This document shows, piece after piece, positions 35,720 to 45,401 of a stretch of 64,000 nt of DNA. The notes beneath the pieces were generated by a model, which did not search any database, was not told the origin of the DNA, and saw only the letters and a program-made list of their open reading frames with translations. Location: positions 124,001-188,000 of the forward strand of contig CAVPHV010000005.1 of assembly GCA_963704825.1 (NCBI GenBank), given 5' to 3'. The DNA is from CAVPHV01 sp963704825. GTDB taxonomy: Bacteria > Actinomycetota > Acidimicrobiia > Spongiisociales > UBA5794. The position numbers and the translations under genes are program-made. The number at the start of each line of letters is the position of its first letter. Within the stretch, counting starts at the first letter, position 1.

Positions 35720-38020
35720 CTAATGCTGCGTGGCTGCGCCCGGTTGTGCAGGGTGCGAAGACGGCCGGGTGACGGCGCGGGCTCGATCCAGTTGCTGCAT
35801 CTCGACCAGGGCCTGCAAGAACGCCAGGGTGGCTTCTCCCCCCTGGTTGAGGTTGATCCGGTCTTCGTGGAGTCCGTCGTGGCACCCACCGGAGTTGGCG
35901 TCGTAAACCTCGGCGCCGAGGTCGTTGCCGCCCAGGAACCATTCGAAGGCGCGTTGGGCCTCGTCGAACCACTCGTTGTCTCCGGTGACCCGATAGGCGG
36001 CCAGACAGGCCGAGGTCATCGCCTGAGCTTCGAGGGGTTGCTGATCGAACCTGGCAGGCTCGGCCCCTCGCGGGTAGAACCCCTCCGTTCCGATCGGGCG
36101 GAAGCGGCCTTGGTCCGTCGTCTGCACGGATGCCAACCAGCGCAGCGATCGGAGCCCGGTCTCGAGCATCTCGGTATCGCCGCTGCGGGGGCCGGCAACG
36201 ATCAGGGCATGCGGCAGCACGGCATTGTCGTACGTGACGATATCCTCGAACCAAGGCCATTCGTCGGACGCGTTCTCGTGAAAGAGGTCCATGAGCCTGC
36301 CGGTGAGATCGGCGAGGACTCGGTCCACCCGCCTCGCCCCCTCCAACCGGGTCAGGTAGTCGTCCAGTCCGATGATGGCCGACGCCCACGCCCGCGGCGA
36401 AGAAGTGTCGAGGATGCCGGAGAGGCTACGGTCGAAAAGGGCGACCGCCCACTCTCGGAGGTTGGTCCACGTCGAGCGGCCCACGCAGGCTCCGAGGGCT
36501 CGCAGCGCACGGCCTCCGGCGTCGTCGGATCGGGCGGTGCGCCAGGCCCGGTCGTAGCCGAGGAAGTTGCGAAACCCGCGGTCGTCGAATGCGTACTGCA
36601 GAAACGCCGCATAGGTGCTGGCCATATGGCGCACGTCCTCGTCGCGGTACCCGGCTTCATTGAGGAGCACGGTGAGCAAGAGAGCTCTCGCGTTGTCATC
36701 GGTTGTGTAGCCCTCATCGAAGCGGGCCACGCTGTACGAGGCGTGTTGGAGCAAACCGGTAGCGTCGGTCAGGCGCTTCAGGTAGTCGAGACGGATCTTG
36801 GGAAGCTCGAGCGGACGCTCCTCCAACGTCCACGGTTCCAAGAGGTTCCACACTTCGTGGACCCGGGTGCTCTTGGCGGCTTCGAACGATTCCATGTACC
36901 GCTTGGCGACCTCGCTCCACACCATGGAACGGCTCAGCAGATAGGCCTGTTTGCGCATCCCGTGGCGCCTCGTCTCGTCGCGGAGGAGCGCCAGGATCGC
37001 CTCGGCGGTTGCTGGCGGGTCTTCGAACGGCACGAGGATGCCCCGCTCTTGGGCGAGAAGCTCTGCGGCGTGCCAGTAGGGCGTCGAGATGACGGCCTTG
37101 CCGGCGCCAAAGCAGTAGGCGAGCGTGCCGGAGGTGATCTGGTCTTCGGCCAGGTAGGGCGTGATGTAGATGTCGGCGGCGCCGATGAACTCCTTCAGCT
37201 CCTCGACTTCCACAAACCGGTTGTAGAAGATGACGTTGCGCTCGAGATCCAACTCTCGTGCGGTTCGCTCCAGGCTGCGGCGATACGACTCGCCCTCCTC
37301 ACGCACCACCGCCGGGTGCGTCGCCCCGACGACGACATAGACAAAATCGGGGAACTCCCCGATCACCTCAGGCATCGCCAGCAGCACGTTCTCGATGCCC
37401 TTGTTGCGCGAGAGGAGGCCGAAGGTCAGCGCCATGGGGCGCCCCTCGACCCCGAAGTGATCCTTGTAGAAGTTGGGATCGACGAACGGCATGTCGTGAA
37501 TGCCGTGGGGAATGACGTCGACCTTGGCTTCGGGGACGCCGTAGACGTCCTTGAGGATCTCGATACCCTTCTCCGACATGACAACGATTCGTGCCGACTC
37601 CCCGGTCAACTCGGACATGACGCGGCGTTGCGCCGGGGTCGGGTCGGTGAGGATCGTGTGGAGCGTGGTCACGACCGGTCGCCGCAGGTCATGGACCAGG
37701 CTCAGAACGTGACTGCCGGCAGTCCCGCCGTAGATGCCGAACTCGTGTTGAAGCGACACAACGTCGCTGTCCGAGAAGTTGATGAAGTCGGCGGCCCGCC
37801 GGTAGGAGTCGACATCCGGCTCCGACCACTCAAACCGAACCTCATCGGGGTACGAGTACCCCTCCTCGGTGTCGTTCACCGCCGCTACAACGAAGTCTGT
37901 TTGGGGAAACGCCGCGGTGAGCGCGCTGCGCAGGTCAAACGTGAAGGTCGCGATGCCGCACAGGCGCGGCACGTAGTCGGCGGCAAGAGCGACCCGGTGG
38001 ATTCTGGTGGAGGTGTTCAT
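35720..38020 (-). CDS. GT4-family glycosyltransferase fused to a C-terminal alpha-barrel domain
   Basis: The 766-residue protein has a GT-B glycosyltransferase N-half (to about 400), with the donor-site region AGKAVISTPYWHAAELL and a following Glu, as in GT4. The C-half (about 420-750) is rich in helices and resembles six-hairpin glycosidase-type barrels (DDNARALLL, WPWFEDIVTYDNAVLPHAL). It is divergent from a GH130 gene 88 bp away, an association suggesting joint synthesis or turnover of a mannose- or glucose-containing glycan. The acceptor and the linkage are unknown. Confidence 0.85.
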   Translation of the reverse strand: MNTSTRIHRVALAADYVPRLCGIATFTFDLRSALTAAFPQTDFVVAAVNDTEEGYSYPDEVRFEWSEPDVDSYRRAADFINFSDSDVVSLQHEFGIYGGTAGSHVLSLVHDLRRPVVTTLHTILTDPTPAQRRVMSELTGESARIVVMSEKGIEILKDVYGVPEAKVDVIPHGIHDMPFVDPNFYKDHFGVEGRPMALTFGLLSRNKGIENVLLAMPEVIGEFPDFVYVVVGATHPAVVREEGESYRRSLERTARELDLERNVIFYNRFVEVEELKEFIGAADIYITPYLAEDQITSGTLAYCFGAGKAVISTPYWHAAELLAQERGILVPFEDPPATAEAILALLRDETRRHGMRKQAYLLSRSMVWSEVAKRYMESFEAAKSTRVHEVWNLLEPWTLEERPLELPKIRLDYLKRLTDATGLLQHASYSVARFDEGYTTDDNARALLLTVLLNEAGYRDEDVRHMASTYAAFLQYAFDDRGFRNFLGYDRAWRTARSDDAGGRALRALGACVGRSTWTNLREWAVALFDRSLSGILDTSSPRAWASAIIGLDDYLTRLEGARRVDRVLADLTGRLMDLFHENASDEWPWFEDIVTYDNAVLPHALIVAGPRSGDTEMLETGLRSLRWLASVQTTDQGRFRPIGTEGFYPRGAEPARFDQQPLEAQAMTSACLAAYRVTGDNEWFDEAQRAFEWFLGGNDLGAEVYDANSGGCHDGLHEDRINLNQGGEATLAFLQALVEMQQLDRARAVTRPSSHPAQPGAATQH

Positions 38021-38108
38021 TGCTCCTAGAGCGTAGGGCGAACGGGGGCCGTGTGGGCGCCCGACCATGGAAAGGCAGCACTAGTGACGCTGCAGCGACT
38101 AAACCAGT

Positions 38109-39158
38109 GTGGTGCTACGACGCTTGAGCCAACAGTTGCTGCTGCGCCCCGAGGATTTGGAGCCCACGCGCGACGACTTCGAGGTGATCGGGGCATTCAA
38201 TCCGGGTGCGGTGGCGGTCAACGGGGACGTCGTCCTCCTCGTGCGAGTGGCCGAGCGACCGGCCGAACGCCGCGAGGGCTGGACGCCACTTCCGCGTTGG
38301 GACCCCGACGAGCAGCTCACGGTTGATTGGATCAAGACCGATGGCCTCGACCTTCGCGATCCGCGCGGTGTCGTCCTCCCCAACGGCTTCTCGCGGCTCA
38401 CCTCCGTGTCCCACATCCGGGTCGCCCGCAGCCGCGACGGTCTCTCGATCGACGAGATCTCGGGGCCGGTGTTCGCCCCCAGCTCAGATTGGGGTGAGTA
38501 CGGCATCGAGGATGCAAGAGTCACCAAAACCGGCGGTCGCTACTACATCACCTACGCAACCGTCTCTCGGCGTGGCGTTTCGGCAGCGCTCGCCTCGACG
38601 ACAGACTTCGTCACCTTCGTTCGGCACGGGATCATGTTCCCTCCGGAGAACAAGGACATGGTGCTGTTGCCGGAGCAAATACAGGGCGACTACGTGGCGC
38701 TGCACCGACCGGCCAACAGCACGTTCAGCCCGCCGCATATGTGGGTTGCCCGGTCGAAGGATCTCATCGATTGGGGTCGCCACCAGCATCTCGCCCGCGG
38801 CGTGTACGACTGGGAGGGGGGCCGCATCGGCGCCGGCCCGCCACCGATCAAGACGGACGAAGGCTGGTTGGAGCTCCACCACGGCAGCGGCTATTCGGGC
38901 CCCGGCGGTACCGGTGTCTACGCAGGGGGCGCCATGCTCCTCGACCTGGAGGATCCGAGTCGGGTCCTCCGTCGCTCACCGCAGCCGATCCTGGTTCCGG
39001 AGGCCGACTACGAACTGGAGGGCTTCGTTGGTGACGTTGTCTTTCCCACCGGAGTCGTGGAAACGGGCGATACGTTGCTCGTCTACTACGGCGCCGCCGA
39101 CACTGCCACGGCGGTCGTCGAACTGTCGCGGCGAGAGGTCCTCGACGCTCTGGAGTGA
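38109..39158 (+). CDS. GH130-family glycoside phosphorylase or hydrolase
   Basis: The 349-residue five-bladed beta-propeller protein has a family-typical N-terminus (LLLRPEDLEPTRDDFEVIGAFNPGA in part) and the catalytic-Asp region GIEDARV (Asp135). GH130 enzymes phosphorolyse or hydrolyse beta-mannosides. The start is a GTG at 38109, or the GTG one codon later; no Shine-Dalgarno is seen. It is paired head-to-head with the glycosyltransferase gene. Confidence 0.87.
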   Translation: MVLRRLSQQLLLRPEDLEPTRDDFEVIGAFNPGAVAVNGDVVLLVRVAERPAERREGWTPLPRWDPDEQLTVDWIKTDGLDLRDPRGVVLPNGFSRLTSVSHIRVARSRDGLSIDEISGPVFAPSSDWGEYGIEDARVTKTGGRYYITYATVSRRGVSAALASTTDFVTFVRHGIMFPPENKDMVLLPEQIQGDYVALHRPANSTFSPPHMWVARSKDLIDWGRHQHLARGVYDWEGGRIGAGPPPIKTDEGWLELHHGSGYSGPGGTGVYAGGAMLLDLEDPSRVLRRSPQPILVPEADYELEGFVGDVVFPTGVVETGDTLLVYYGAADTATAVVELSRREVLDALE

Positions 39159-39381
39159 AGGAGTCCGGCGCAAGGCCACGGCGGCCAGGTCGTGAGGGAT
39201 TCTGCGATAGCGGTGCAGATCTCGACGAATCGATTGCCCTCGACCTGATCGAAAGCGGCGGTCTTTCCTTCGCTGAGAACAACAAATCGTTCACGCCCCG
39301 GAGTGAATCCGGTCGGGGCACCACCAAGAACAGCGGCCCTCGCCACCTGGTTTGTGTTGTACGCGCAGTACGCTTCATGGC

Positions 39382-39840
39382 ATGGCCGTGCGCTTTCCAG
39401 ATGTTGAGGGCTCCAGCTTGTCCATGGTGCCGCACCGACTCCCAGAGACCCTGGCAGGAGAAGTGAATTTGCTACTCATCGCCTTCAGACAGTGGCAACA
39501 GCGCGACGTCGACACCTGGACTCCCGTGGCCGATGAGCTAGCCGGCGGCTACCCGCAATTCCGTGCCTATGAGCTGCCGGTCATTTCTCAGGCCTACCGG
39601 CCCGTGGCTCGGTTCATCGACGGGGGAATGCGTTCCGGCATACCCGATCCCAACGTCCGCGACGCCACGATCACGCTGTACATCAACCGCAGCGACTTCA
39701 TGCGGCGTCTGCAGATCACTACCGTGCGTTCCATCGTCCCGATGCTCGTGCAACCATCGGGCACGATCCTGTGGCGTACCGAGGGACCGAGGACGCCCCA
39801 CTCCGAAGCGGAACTGCGCAGGCTCGTAGCCACGGCCTGA
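39382..39840 (+). CDS. Uncharacterised thioredoxin-fold-like protein without Cys
   Basis: The 152-residue protein has a pattern (LLLIAFRQWQQRDVDTW, then FIDGGMRSGIPDPNVRD, then GTILWRTEG) resembling a peroxiredoxin-like or ATP10-like thioredoxin-fold family. It has no Cys, so redox catalysis is unlikely. ATG at 39382 follows TACGCT (39369-39374) by 7 nt. The 223 bp before it have no convincing gene. Confidence 0.6.
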   Translation: MAVRFPDVEGSSLSMVPHRLPETLAGEVNLLLIAFRQWQQRDVDTWTPVADELAGGYPQFRAYELPVISQAYRPVARFIDGGMRSGIPDPNVRDATITLYINRSDFMRRLQITTVRSIVPMLVQPSGTILWRTEGPRTPHSEAELRRLVATA

Positions 39841-39897
39841 TGGCCGGGGAACGCGACAATCGAGACACGTCCCCGCATTTCCACCGGGGGTCATCCC

Positions 39898-40282
39898 TTA
39901 CCCCACGGGCCAAGCGGGGTCCTCGAAACGCTGGATCTCGAGCACGTTGCCCGTCCGGGTCATTCAAGAAGACGTGGTAAATCCCGAACCTATCGTTGCG
40001 TGACGGCGGCCTATCGAAATCAACGCCCGCCTCAACCAGTCGTTGGTACCACCCATCGACGTCGTCGGTGACCAGCGTCACGATCACCCCCGCAGCCGGC
40101 CCCACCGCCAGGTGTCCGCAGACGCCAAGGAAACCCTGCGGGCCGGTGCGGTAGATGCGACACACCCCTTGGTCGAGGACAAGCGGCAGCCCCAGGAGTT
40201 CCCGGTAGAAGCGGTCGGCGCGCTCGAGGTCACTGGTCGGCAGGAACACGACCTGCTGGTCGAACAGCGTCGATCCACTCAT
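39898..40282 (-). CDS. VOC/glyoxalase-fold protein with C-terminal +1 frameshift
   Basis: The first 110 codons give a VOC protein (VFLPTSDLERADRFYRELLG). After FLNDPDG the original frame turns into Arg-rich nonsense that continues to 39719. Skipping one base near 39949 restores NVLEIQRFEDPAWPVG and a stop at 39898, the ending usual for VOC proteins, which supplies the last metal ligand Glu. The ATG overlaps the gltX stop (ATGA). The function is unknown. Confidence 0.72.
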
Positions 40283-41727
40283 ACGGCGAGTTGTGCCGCC
40301 GCGCGGCCGATCCGCTCCAGGGTGCGGTCTCTTCCTAGCACCTCCATCGATTCGAACAGCGGAGGGCTGATCGACGAGCCCGAGATCGCCACCCGCAACG
40401 GCTGCAGACCCTTGCGGGGCGAGAGCTCGTGTTCCTCGAGCATGGCGCGCAGCGCCGCTTCAATGGTCTCCGTCGTCCACGCGTCCAGCCCGGCGAGGGC
40501 AGTCTCTGCCGCGGCCAACGCGGTCGGCACCTCAGGCTTGGTCATCACCTTCTGCCACGAGGTCTCGTCGTAGGTGATGTCGGCGAACAGGAACTGCACC
40601 TGGGGGGCCACTTCGGTGAGGAGCTTGGTGCGCTCTTGGACGAGCGGCGCGATATCGGAGAAAACGGCCAACTCGTCGGCGTCGAGCTCACGCCCGAGGT
40701 CCGCGACCACCCACGGAAGCGAGCGCGCCACAAACTCGTCGGCGGGTAGCTCACGGATGTACACGCCATTCATCCACTCGAGCTTGGCAGTGTCGAACAC
40801 GGCGGGATTGGTCGACACATCGTCGAGGCTGAACCGCTCCACCATCTCGGACAGCGAGACCAGCTCCTCGTCCTCACCGGGCGACCATCCGAGCAGCGCC
40901 AGGTAGTTGCGCACGGCCTCAGGCAGATACCCGGCCTGTCGATATGCCTGCAATGCAGTATGACCATGCCGCTTCGACAGCTTGCTGCCGTCCGGCCCCA
41001 TCAACAGCGAGAGGTGGGCGTAGGTCGCCCGTGTCGCCCCCATCGCCTCGGTCAGCAGGATGTGCTTTGGCGTCGAAGACAGGAGGTCCTCGCCGCGGAT
41101 GACGTGACTGATCTCAAAGTCGACGTCATCTACCGTGCTGGCGAGGTGGTAGGTCGGAGAACCATCGGAGCGAAGGATGACGAAGTCGTCGACCTGAGCG
41201 TGGTCAAAGCGCATCTCGCCCTTGACCAGGTCGGTGAACACCGTCACTCCGGGTCGCGGAACCGCAAATCGGATCGGCGCCACCTTGCCGGCGGCGAGGC
41301 GGCGGCGCGCCTCGTCATCCGAGACCCGGAAGCGGCCGTCGTAGGCGGGTGAAGTGCCCGCTGCCTGCGCCTCGCGGCGGAACGCGTCGAGCTGTTCGGT
41401 CGTGGCGAAGCTGTAGTAGGCCAGACCGTCGTCCACGAGGCGATGGGCCACCTCCTGATACCGACCAAAGCGGAGGCTCTGGCGATACGGCTCATGCGGG
41501 CCGCCCACGCCGATGCCTTCGTCCCAGTCGAGACCGAGCCACTGCAACGACTCGACGATATCGGCCGCGAACTCGGAGGTGCTGCGGGCCTGGTCGGTGT
41601 CGTCGCTGCGAAGGATCAACGTCCCCCCGCGACCCCGAGCAAACACCCAGTTGTAGAGCGCAGTGCGGCCGCCGCCGACGTGGAGGAAGCCGGTCGGTGA
41701 CGGCGCAAAACGAACACGGACGCTCAT
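40279..41727 (-). CDS. gltX: Glutamyl-tRNA synthetase
   Basis: The 482-residue class I synthetase has the HIGH-like site PSPTGFLHVGG (10-19) and the KMSKS-like SKLSK (248-252), followed by an all-helical anticodon-binding domain. The usual RIEDTD motif reads RSDDTD here. It charges tRNA-Glu and, given gatCAB and the absence of glnS in view, probably tRNA-Gln as well. Its start shares one base with the stop of the FAH-family gene, and its stop overlaps the VOC start. Confidence 0.95.
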   Translation of the reverse strand: MSVRVRFAPSPTGFLHVGGGRTALYNWVFARGRGGTLILRSDDTDQARSTSEFAADIVESLQWLGLDWDEGIGVGGPHEPYRQSLRFGRYQEVAHRLVDDGLAYYSFATTEQLDAFRREAQAAGTSPAYDGRFRVSDDEARRRLAAGKVAPIRFAVPRPGVTVFTDLVKGEMRFDHAQVDDFVILRSDGSPTYHLASTVDDVDFEISHVIRGEDLLSSTPKHILLTEAMGATRATYAHLSLLMGPDGSKLSKRHGHTALQAYRQAGYLPEAVRNYLALLGWSPGEDEELVSLSEMVERFSLDDVSTNPAVFDTAKLEWMNGVYIRELPADEFVARSLPWVVADLGRELDADELAVFSDIAPLVQERTKLLTEVAPQVQFLFADITYDETSWQKVMTKPEVPTALAAAETALAGLDAWTTETIEAALRAMLEEHELSPRKGLQPLRVAISGSSISPPLFESMEVLGRDRTLERIGRAAAQLAV

Positions 41728-42488
41728 CAGCCCACCACCGGGTTCATCAGAACGCCAACGCCCTCAACGTCGACCTCGACACGGTCGCCGGCCTCCATCG
41801 GACCAACCCCCGACGGCGTCCCGGTGAGGATCACGTCGCCGGGCAGCAGCGTCATGATGCGACTCACGTAGGCGACCAACTCCCCAACGCCGAAGACCAT
41901 GTCGCTGGTCGATCCCGATTGGCGAATCTCGCCGTTGACCCGACAAATGATCGAGAGTCCCTCGAGCGGGTCGAGTTCGGTGTCGATGGCCGGTCCGAGT
42001 GGACAGAATGTATCGAAGCCCTTGGCACGGGTCCATTGCTTGTCGCGCCGCTGCAGGTCGCGGGCGGTCACGTCGTTGGCGGCGGTGTAGCCGAGAATGC
42101 TGGGGCCGACGTCTTCGATCTCGATGTTCCTGGTCACCTTGCCCATGACGATGGCCAGTTCCGCTTCGTGGTCGACTTCGGCCGAGTCGGGGGGTAGCCG
42201 GATCGGCTGCATTGGACCCACGACCGTTGTCGGTGGTTTGAGAAAGATGATCGGCTCGTCGGGAACGTCGGCGCCCATCTCGGCGGCGTGGTCGACATAG
42301 TTGCGGCCGACGGCCACGATCTTGGTGGGAATCACAGGTGCCAGGAGTCTGGCTTCGTTCCAGGCCACCACGGTCTCGGTGGGTTCCCACGCCACCAGCG
42401 GGGTACCGCGGTGGAGCCGAATCCCCTCGGGCTCGACGGCCCCATACGTGATGTCATCGACCTCAGTGTCGACTCGCACGATCTTCAT
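41727..42488 (-). CDS. Fumarylacetoacetate hydrolase (FAH) family protein
   Basis: The 253-residue protein has the FAH core, with VGRNYVDHAAEMG, the metal-site region EVDHEAELA and GYTAANDVTARDLQ, and GDVILTGTPSGVG near the end. The family cleaves or decarboxylates beta-keto acids in the presence of Mg2+. The substrate is unknown. A GAGGAG site precedes the ATG. It is coupled to gltX in a minus-strand run. Confidence 0.9.
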   Translation of the reverse strand: MKIVRVDTEVDDITYGAVEPEGIRLHRGTPLVAWEPTETVVAWNEARLLAPVIPTKIVAVGRNYVDHAAEMGADVPDEPIIFLKPPTTVVGPMQPIRLPPDSAEVDHEAELAIVMGKVTRNIEIEDVGPSILGYTAANDVTARDLQRRDKQWTRAKGFDTFCPLGPAIDTELDPLEGLSIICRVNGEIRQSGSTSDMVFGVGELVAYVSRIMTLLPGDVILTGTPSGVGPMEAGDRVEVDVEGVGVLMNPVVG

Positions 42489-42543
42489 GAACTACCACTC
42501 CTCACCATTCACGGCGACAGTCCAGCTCGGAACGCGGTGGGGC

Positions 42544-43065
42544 TCACCGCTCAATCAGCCGTCGACCCGTCGCCATCTGGGCTCGAACTGCACCCGGCTT
42601 GGAAGCCAAGACATTCAGCGGAATCGCGGCAACGATGCCACGAAGCTTGGCGGCGTCGTGTGCGACGTTGGCGAACCACTCGACCCGGTCGCTGGCCAGC
42701 GACGAGACAAGATCTGCGGGCAGTTCCCGATCGTCGTAGGCAAACAGGATCAGGGCGACATCGACATCCTCACCCGTCGGACCTCTCCTGAAATGCGAAG
42801 CGCGGGTGCCGGCGACGGCGGCGATGGCTGCTTCGGCATTGGCGCGGTGCTCACCGTGGGCCAGCACCAAGTCGCGTTGGCCGACGAGGCTGAGGGCATA
42901 CCCAGTGTCGGGGCCGGTCGTCCCGAATGCCCCACCCCAGGGAACGTCCTCCGGGGTATTCATCTCCCCCGGCCGCGACGGGCTCCAGCGACGTGCCGGC
43001 GCCGGCCGGGCCGTCGGCCGCGGCAGATCGGCGATCTCCAATTCAATGTTGGGTTGCTGTCCCAT
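42544..43065 (-). CDS. Conserved-looking protein of unknown function
   Basis: The 173-residue soluble protein opens with MGQQPNIELEIADLPRP and has a basic Pro/Arg-rich stretch (residues 15-32) followed by VPWGGAFGTTGPDTGYAL. I do not recognise a function; I believe similar proteins occur in other actinobacteria. It lies 52 nt after ilvE and 55 nt before the FAH-family gene on the same strand. Confidence 0.7.
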   Translation of the reverse strand: MGQQPNIELEIADLPRPTARPAPARRWSPSRPGEMNTPEDVPWGGAFGTTGPDTGYALSLVGQRDLVLAHGEHRANAEAAIAAVAGTRASHFRRGPTGEDVDVALILFAYDDRELPADLVSSLASDRVEWFANVAHDAAKLRGIVAAIPLNVLASKPGAVRAQMATGRRLIER

Positions 43066-43117
43066 ACGACGTGGATATCCGATGTGAGGCGACGTGTGCG
43101 CTCAGCCTAGGCACCGC

Positions 43118-44029
43118 TCACACGTGCTCGAGCCACTCGGGATGTGTCGTCAGCTTGCCGGTGACCGCGGCGTTGAACAGTTCCTGCGCGCGCTGAGTGA
43201 TCGGACCGGGCTTGCCGGGGCCAATCGGCCGGTTGTCGATCTCTCGCACCGGCGTGACCTCGGCGGCGGTTCCGGTCAAGAACATCTCGTCGGCGTAGTA
43301 GAGATCGGTGCGATCGAGCAACCGTTCGACCACCTCGAATCCGTCGTCACGCAACAGGGTCGCCACCGCGTCACGGGTGAAGCCGTCGAGGCATCCCACT
43401 GAAATCGGCGGGGTGTAGACGGTGCCCCGGCTCACGACGAAGATATTCTCGCCGCTGCCCTCCGAGATGACACCATCCTGGTTGAGCATGATCGCCTCGT
43501 CGAAGCCGGACTGCATGGCCTCGCGCTTGGCGAGGATGCTGTTGATGTACGTGCCGGTCGCCTTGGCGTTGGGGAACGAGTCGTTGGGGAAGCGGCGCCA
43601 CGATGACACCTTCGCCCGAATCCCATCACGCACGCCCTCTTCGCCCAGGTAGGCGCCCCAGCGCCACGTGATGATCGAGGTACGAACCCTGGCATTGACG
43701 GGGTTCAACCCGATGGCACCGAGTTCGAGGAACACAAGGGGCCGGATGTAGCCGTCGACGAGCCCGTTGGCGGCCAGCAGTTCCTTGGTCGCCTTGGTCA
43801 GGTCCTCAACAGACCACTCGAGCTCCATCTGATAAGCCTGAGCCGACCGGTGGAGACGTTCCATGTGGTCGGTCAGGCGGAATACCGCGGTGCCTTGCTC
43901 GGTCTGATAGGCGCGAATGCCCTCGAAGACTCCCGTGCCGTAGTGCAGCGCATGGGAGAGGACGTGAACGGTCGCTTCCTCCCACGGCACCATCTCGCCG
44001 TCCATCCAGATGTAGGTCGTAGGTTCCAT
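43118..44029 (-). CDS. ilvE: Branched-chain amino-acid aminotransferase
   Basis: The 303-residue class IV PLP enzyme has HYGTGVFEGIRAY near residue 29, the PLP Lys156 in FPNAKATGTY and the SEGSGENIFVV motif. It carries out the last step of Leu, Ile and Val synthesis using glutamate. The length and motifs favour IlvE over the D-amino-acid or ADC lyase branches. The ATG at 44029 gives the standard N-terminus. Confidence 0.93.
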   Translation of the reverse strand: MEPTTYIWMDGEMVPWEEATVHVLSHALHYGTGVFEGIRAYQTEQGTAVFRLTDHMERLHRSAQAYQMELEWSVEDLTKATKELLAANGLVDGYIRPLVFLELGAIGLNPVNARVRTSIITWRWGAYLGEEGVRDGIRAKVSSWRRFPNDSFPNAKATGTYINSILAKREAMQSGFDEAIMLNQDGVISEGSGENIFVVSRGTVYTPPISVGCLDGFTRDAVATLLRDDGFEVVERLLDRTDLYYADEMFLTGTAAEVTPVREIDNRPIGPGKPGPITQRAQELFNAAVTGKLTTHPEWLEHV

Positions 44030-44132
44030 GGCCCCTATCTTGCCATGCGATGCGACCCCGCGTCGACGCCTTCCCCAATCCGGCACCGGACCGGCGTCAG
44101 ATGCCCTAAACCGCCCTACCCTCAGGCTCCGC

Positions 44133-45389
44133 ATGACGACGCCTGCCACGAACAACCGCCTCGGAAACCGCCAGTTCATCGCGCTCGTCGCCGCCATCAT
44201 GGCGATGGGGGCACTCGGTATCGACCTGATGCTTCCTGTGTTCGACGAGATTCGAGTCCACTTCGGACTGGCCGCAGACGCCACCGATGTCGCCCAAATT
44301 GTCACTGTCTACTTCCTCGGCATGGCCACCGGGCAGATCTTCTACGGTCCGTTCGCCGACCGCTTTGGGCGCAAACCGGTGTTGTACGTCGGCATGACGA
44401 TCTACATGCTGGGGGCCGTCGGGTCGGCCTTGGCCCCCACCCTTTCGGTCATGCTGATCAGCCGCTTTGTGTGGGGCCTCGGCGCCGCGGGACCTCGCGT
44501 CGTTGCGGTTGCCGTGGTTCGCGACGTCTACGAGGGCAAGGCCATGGCCCGAGCGATGTCGTTCATCATGGCGGTCTTCATCCTCATTCCCATTGTTGCT
44601 CCGAGCTTGGGGGCGGCCATTGCGGCACTCGGCTCGTGGCAGCTCGTGTTTTGGTTTGCCGTTGTCTACACCATCGTGACCGGGCTCTGGGCGACCCGGC
44701 TGCCGGAAACCCTCGCCGCGGAGAATCGGCGCGAGTTGCGACTCCGGCCGATGCTCGAGGCCGGACGAGAGGTCATCACGAACCGGCAAACCATCGGGTA
44801 CACGCTGGCCATGGCATTCCTCTTTGGTGCGTTCAGCTCCTATCTGGCCAGTTCGGAGCTGATTGTCGGCGAGATCTACGGGTACCCGGGAGCGTTCCCC
44901 TTCATCTTCGGGGCTTTGGCTGCCGGGATGGGGGTCGCCATGCTGACCAACACCAAACTGGTCGGCCGACTCGGAGTCCGCGGCACCGTGCGCCGAGCCA
45001 TCGTCGGCTACACCACGCTTGCGATCGGTCTGCTGGCCCTGACGTTGCCGGCCGACGGCACGCCGCCCTTCATGCTCGCGCTGATTGGCCTCAGCGCCGT
45101 GTTGATCATGCACGCCACGATGATCCCCAACTTGAACACGCTCGCCATCGAACCGCTCGGCCACATCGCCGGCATGGCCTCGGCGATCATCGGGACGATC
45201 TCACTGGCCGGTGGCGCGTTGCTCGGGTCGCTCGTCGACCGCGCCATGGATGACACCATCACACCGCTCGTGGTCGCCTTTGTGGTCTACGGCCTGATCG
45301 CAGCAGGCTGCGTCGCATACGCCGAGGGCGGCCGGGTCGAGGTGGCGGTCCCCGCTACCCTGCCACCCGCCGCCGGGGGCGCCGACTAG
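44133..45389 (+). CDS. MFS drug-efflux transporter, Bcr/CflA type
   Basis: The 418-residue protein has 12 hydrophobic segments. It shows the DHA1 signatures of the Bcr/CflA group: ALGIDLMLPVFDEI in helix 1, GPFADRFGRKPV in loop 2-3 and RFVWGLGAAGPRVV in helix 4. It should export drugs or other small molecules by proton antiport. The ATG at 44133 follows TACCCT by 10 nt. It converges on the S9 peptidase gene. Confidence 0.88.
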   Translation: MTTPATNNRLGNRQFIALVAAIMAMGALGIDLMLPVFDEIRVHFGLAADATDVAQIVTVYFLGMATGQIFYGPFADRFGRKPVLYVGMTIYMLGAVGSALAPTLSVMLISRFVWGLGAAGPRVVAVAVVRDVYEGKAMARAMSFIMAVFILIPIVAPSLGAAIAALGSWQLVFWFAVVYTIVTGLWATRLPETLAAENRRELRLRPMLEAGREVITNRQTIGYTLAMAFLFGAFSSYLASSELIVGEIYGYPGAFPFIFGALAAGMGVAMLTNTKLVGRLGVRGTVRRAIVGYTTLAIGLLALTLPADGTPPFMLALIGLSAVLIMHATMIPNLNTLAIEPLGHIAGMASAIIGTISLAGGALLGSLVDRAMDDTITPLVVAFVVYGLIAAGCVAYAEGGRVEVAVPATLPPAAGGAD

Positions 45390-45401
45390 GAGTGCCGTCC
45401 G

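Noticed and set aside
35723..38029. 768-codon plus-strand frame opposite the glycosyltransferase
   Set aside because: Antisense shadow. The minus frame has clear GT4 and barrel motifs and this one has none.
39086..39346. Minus-strand frame after the GH130 gene
   Set aside because: Part reads like a protein, but third-base G/C is only moderate, there is no ribosome site, and it overlaps the end of the GH130 gene.
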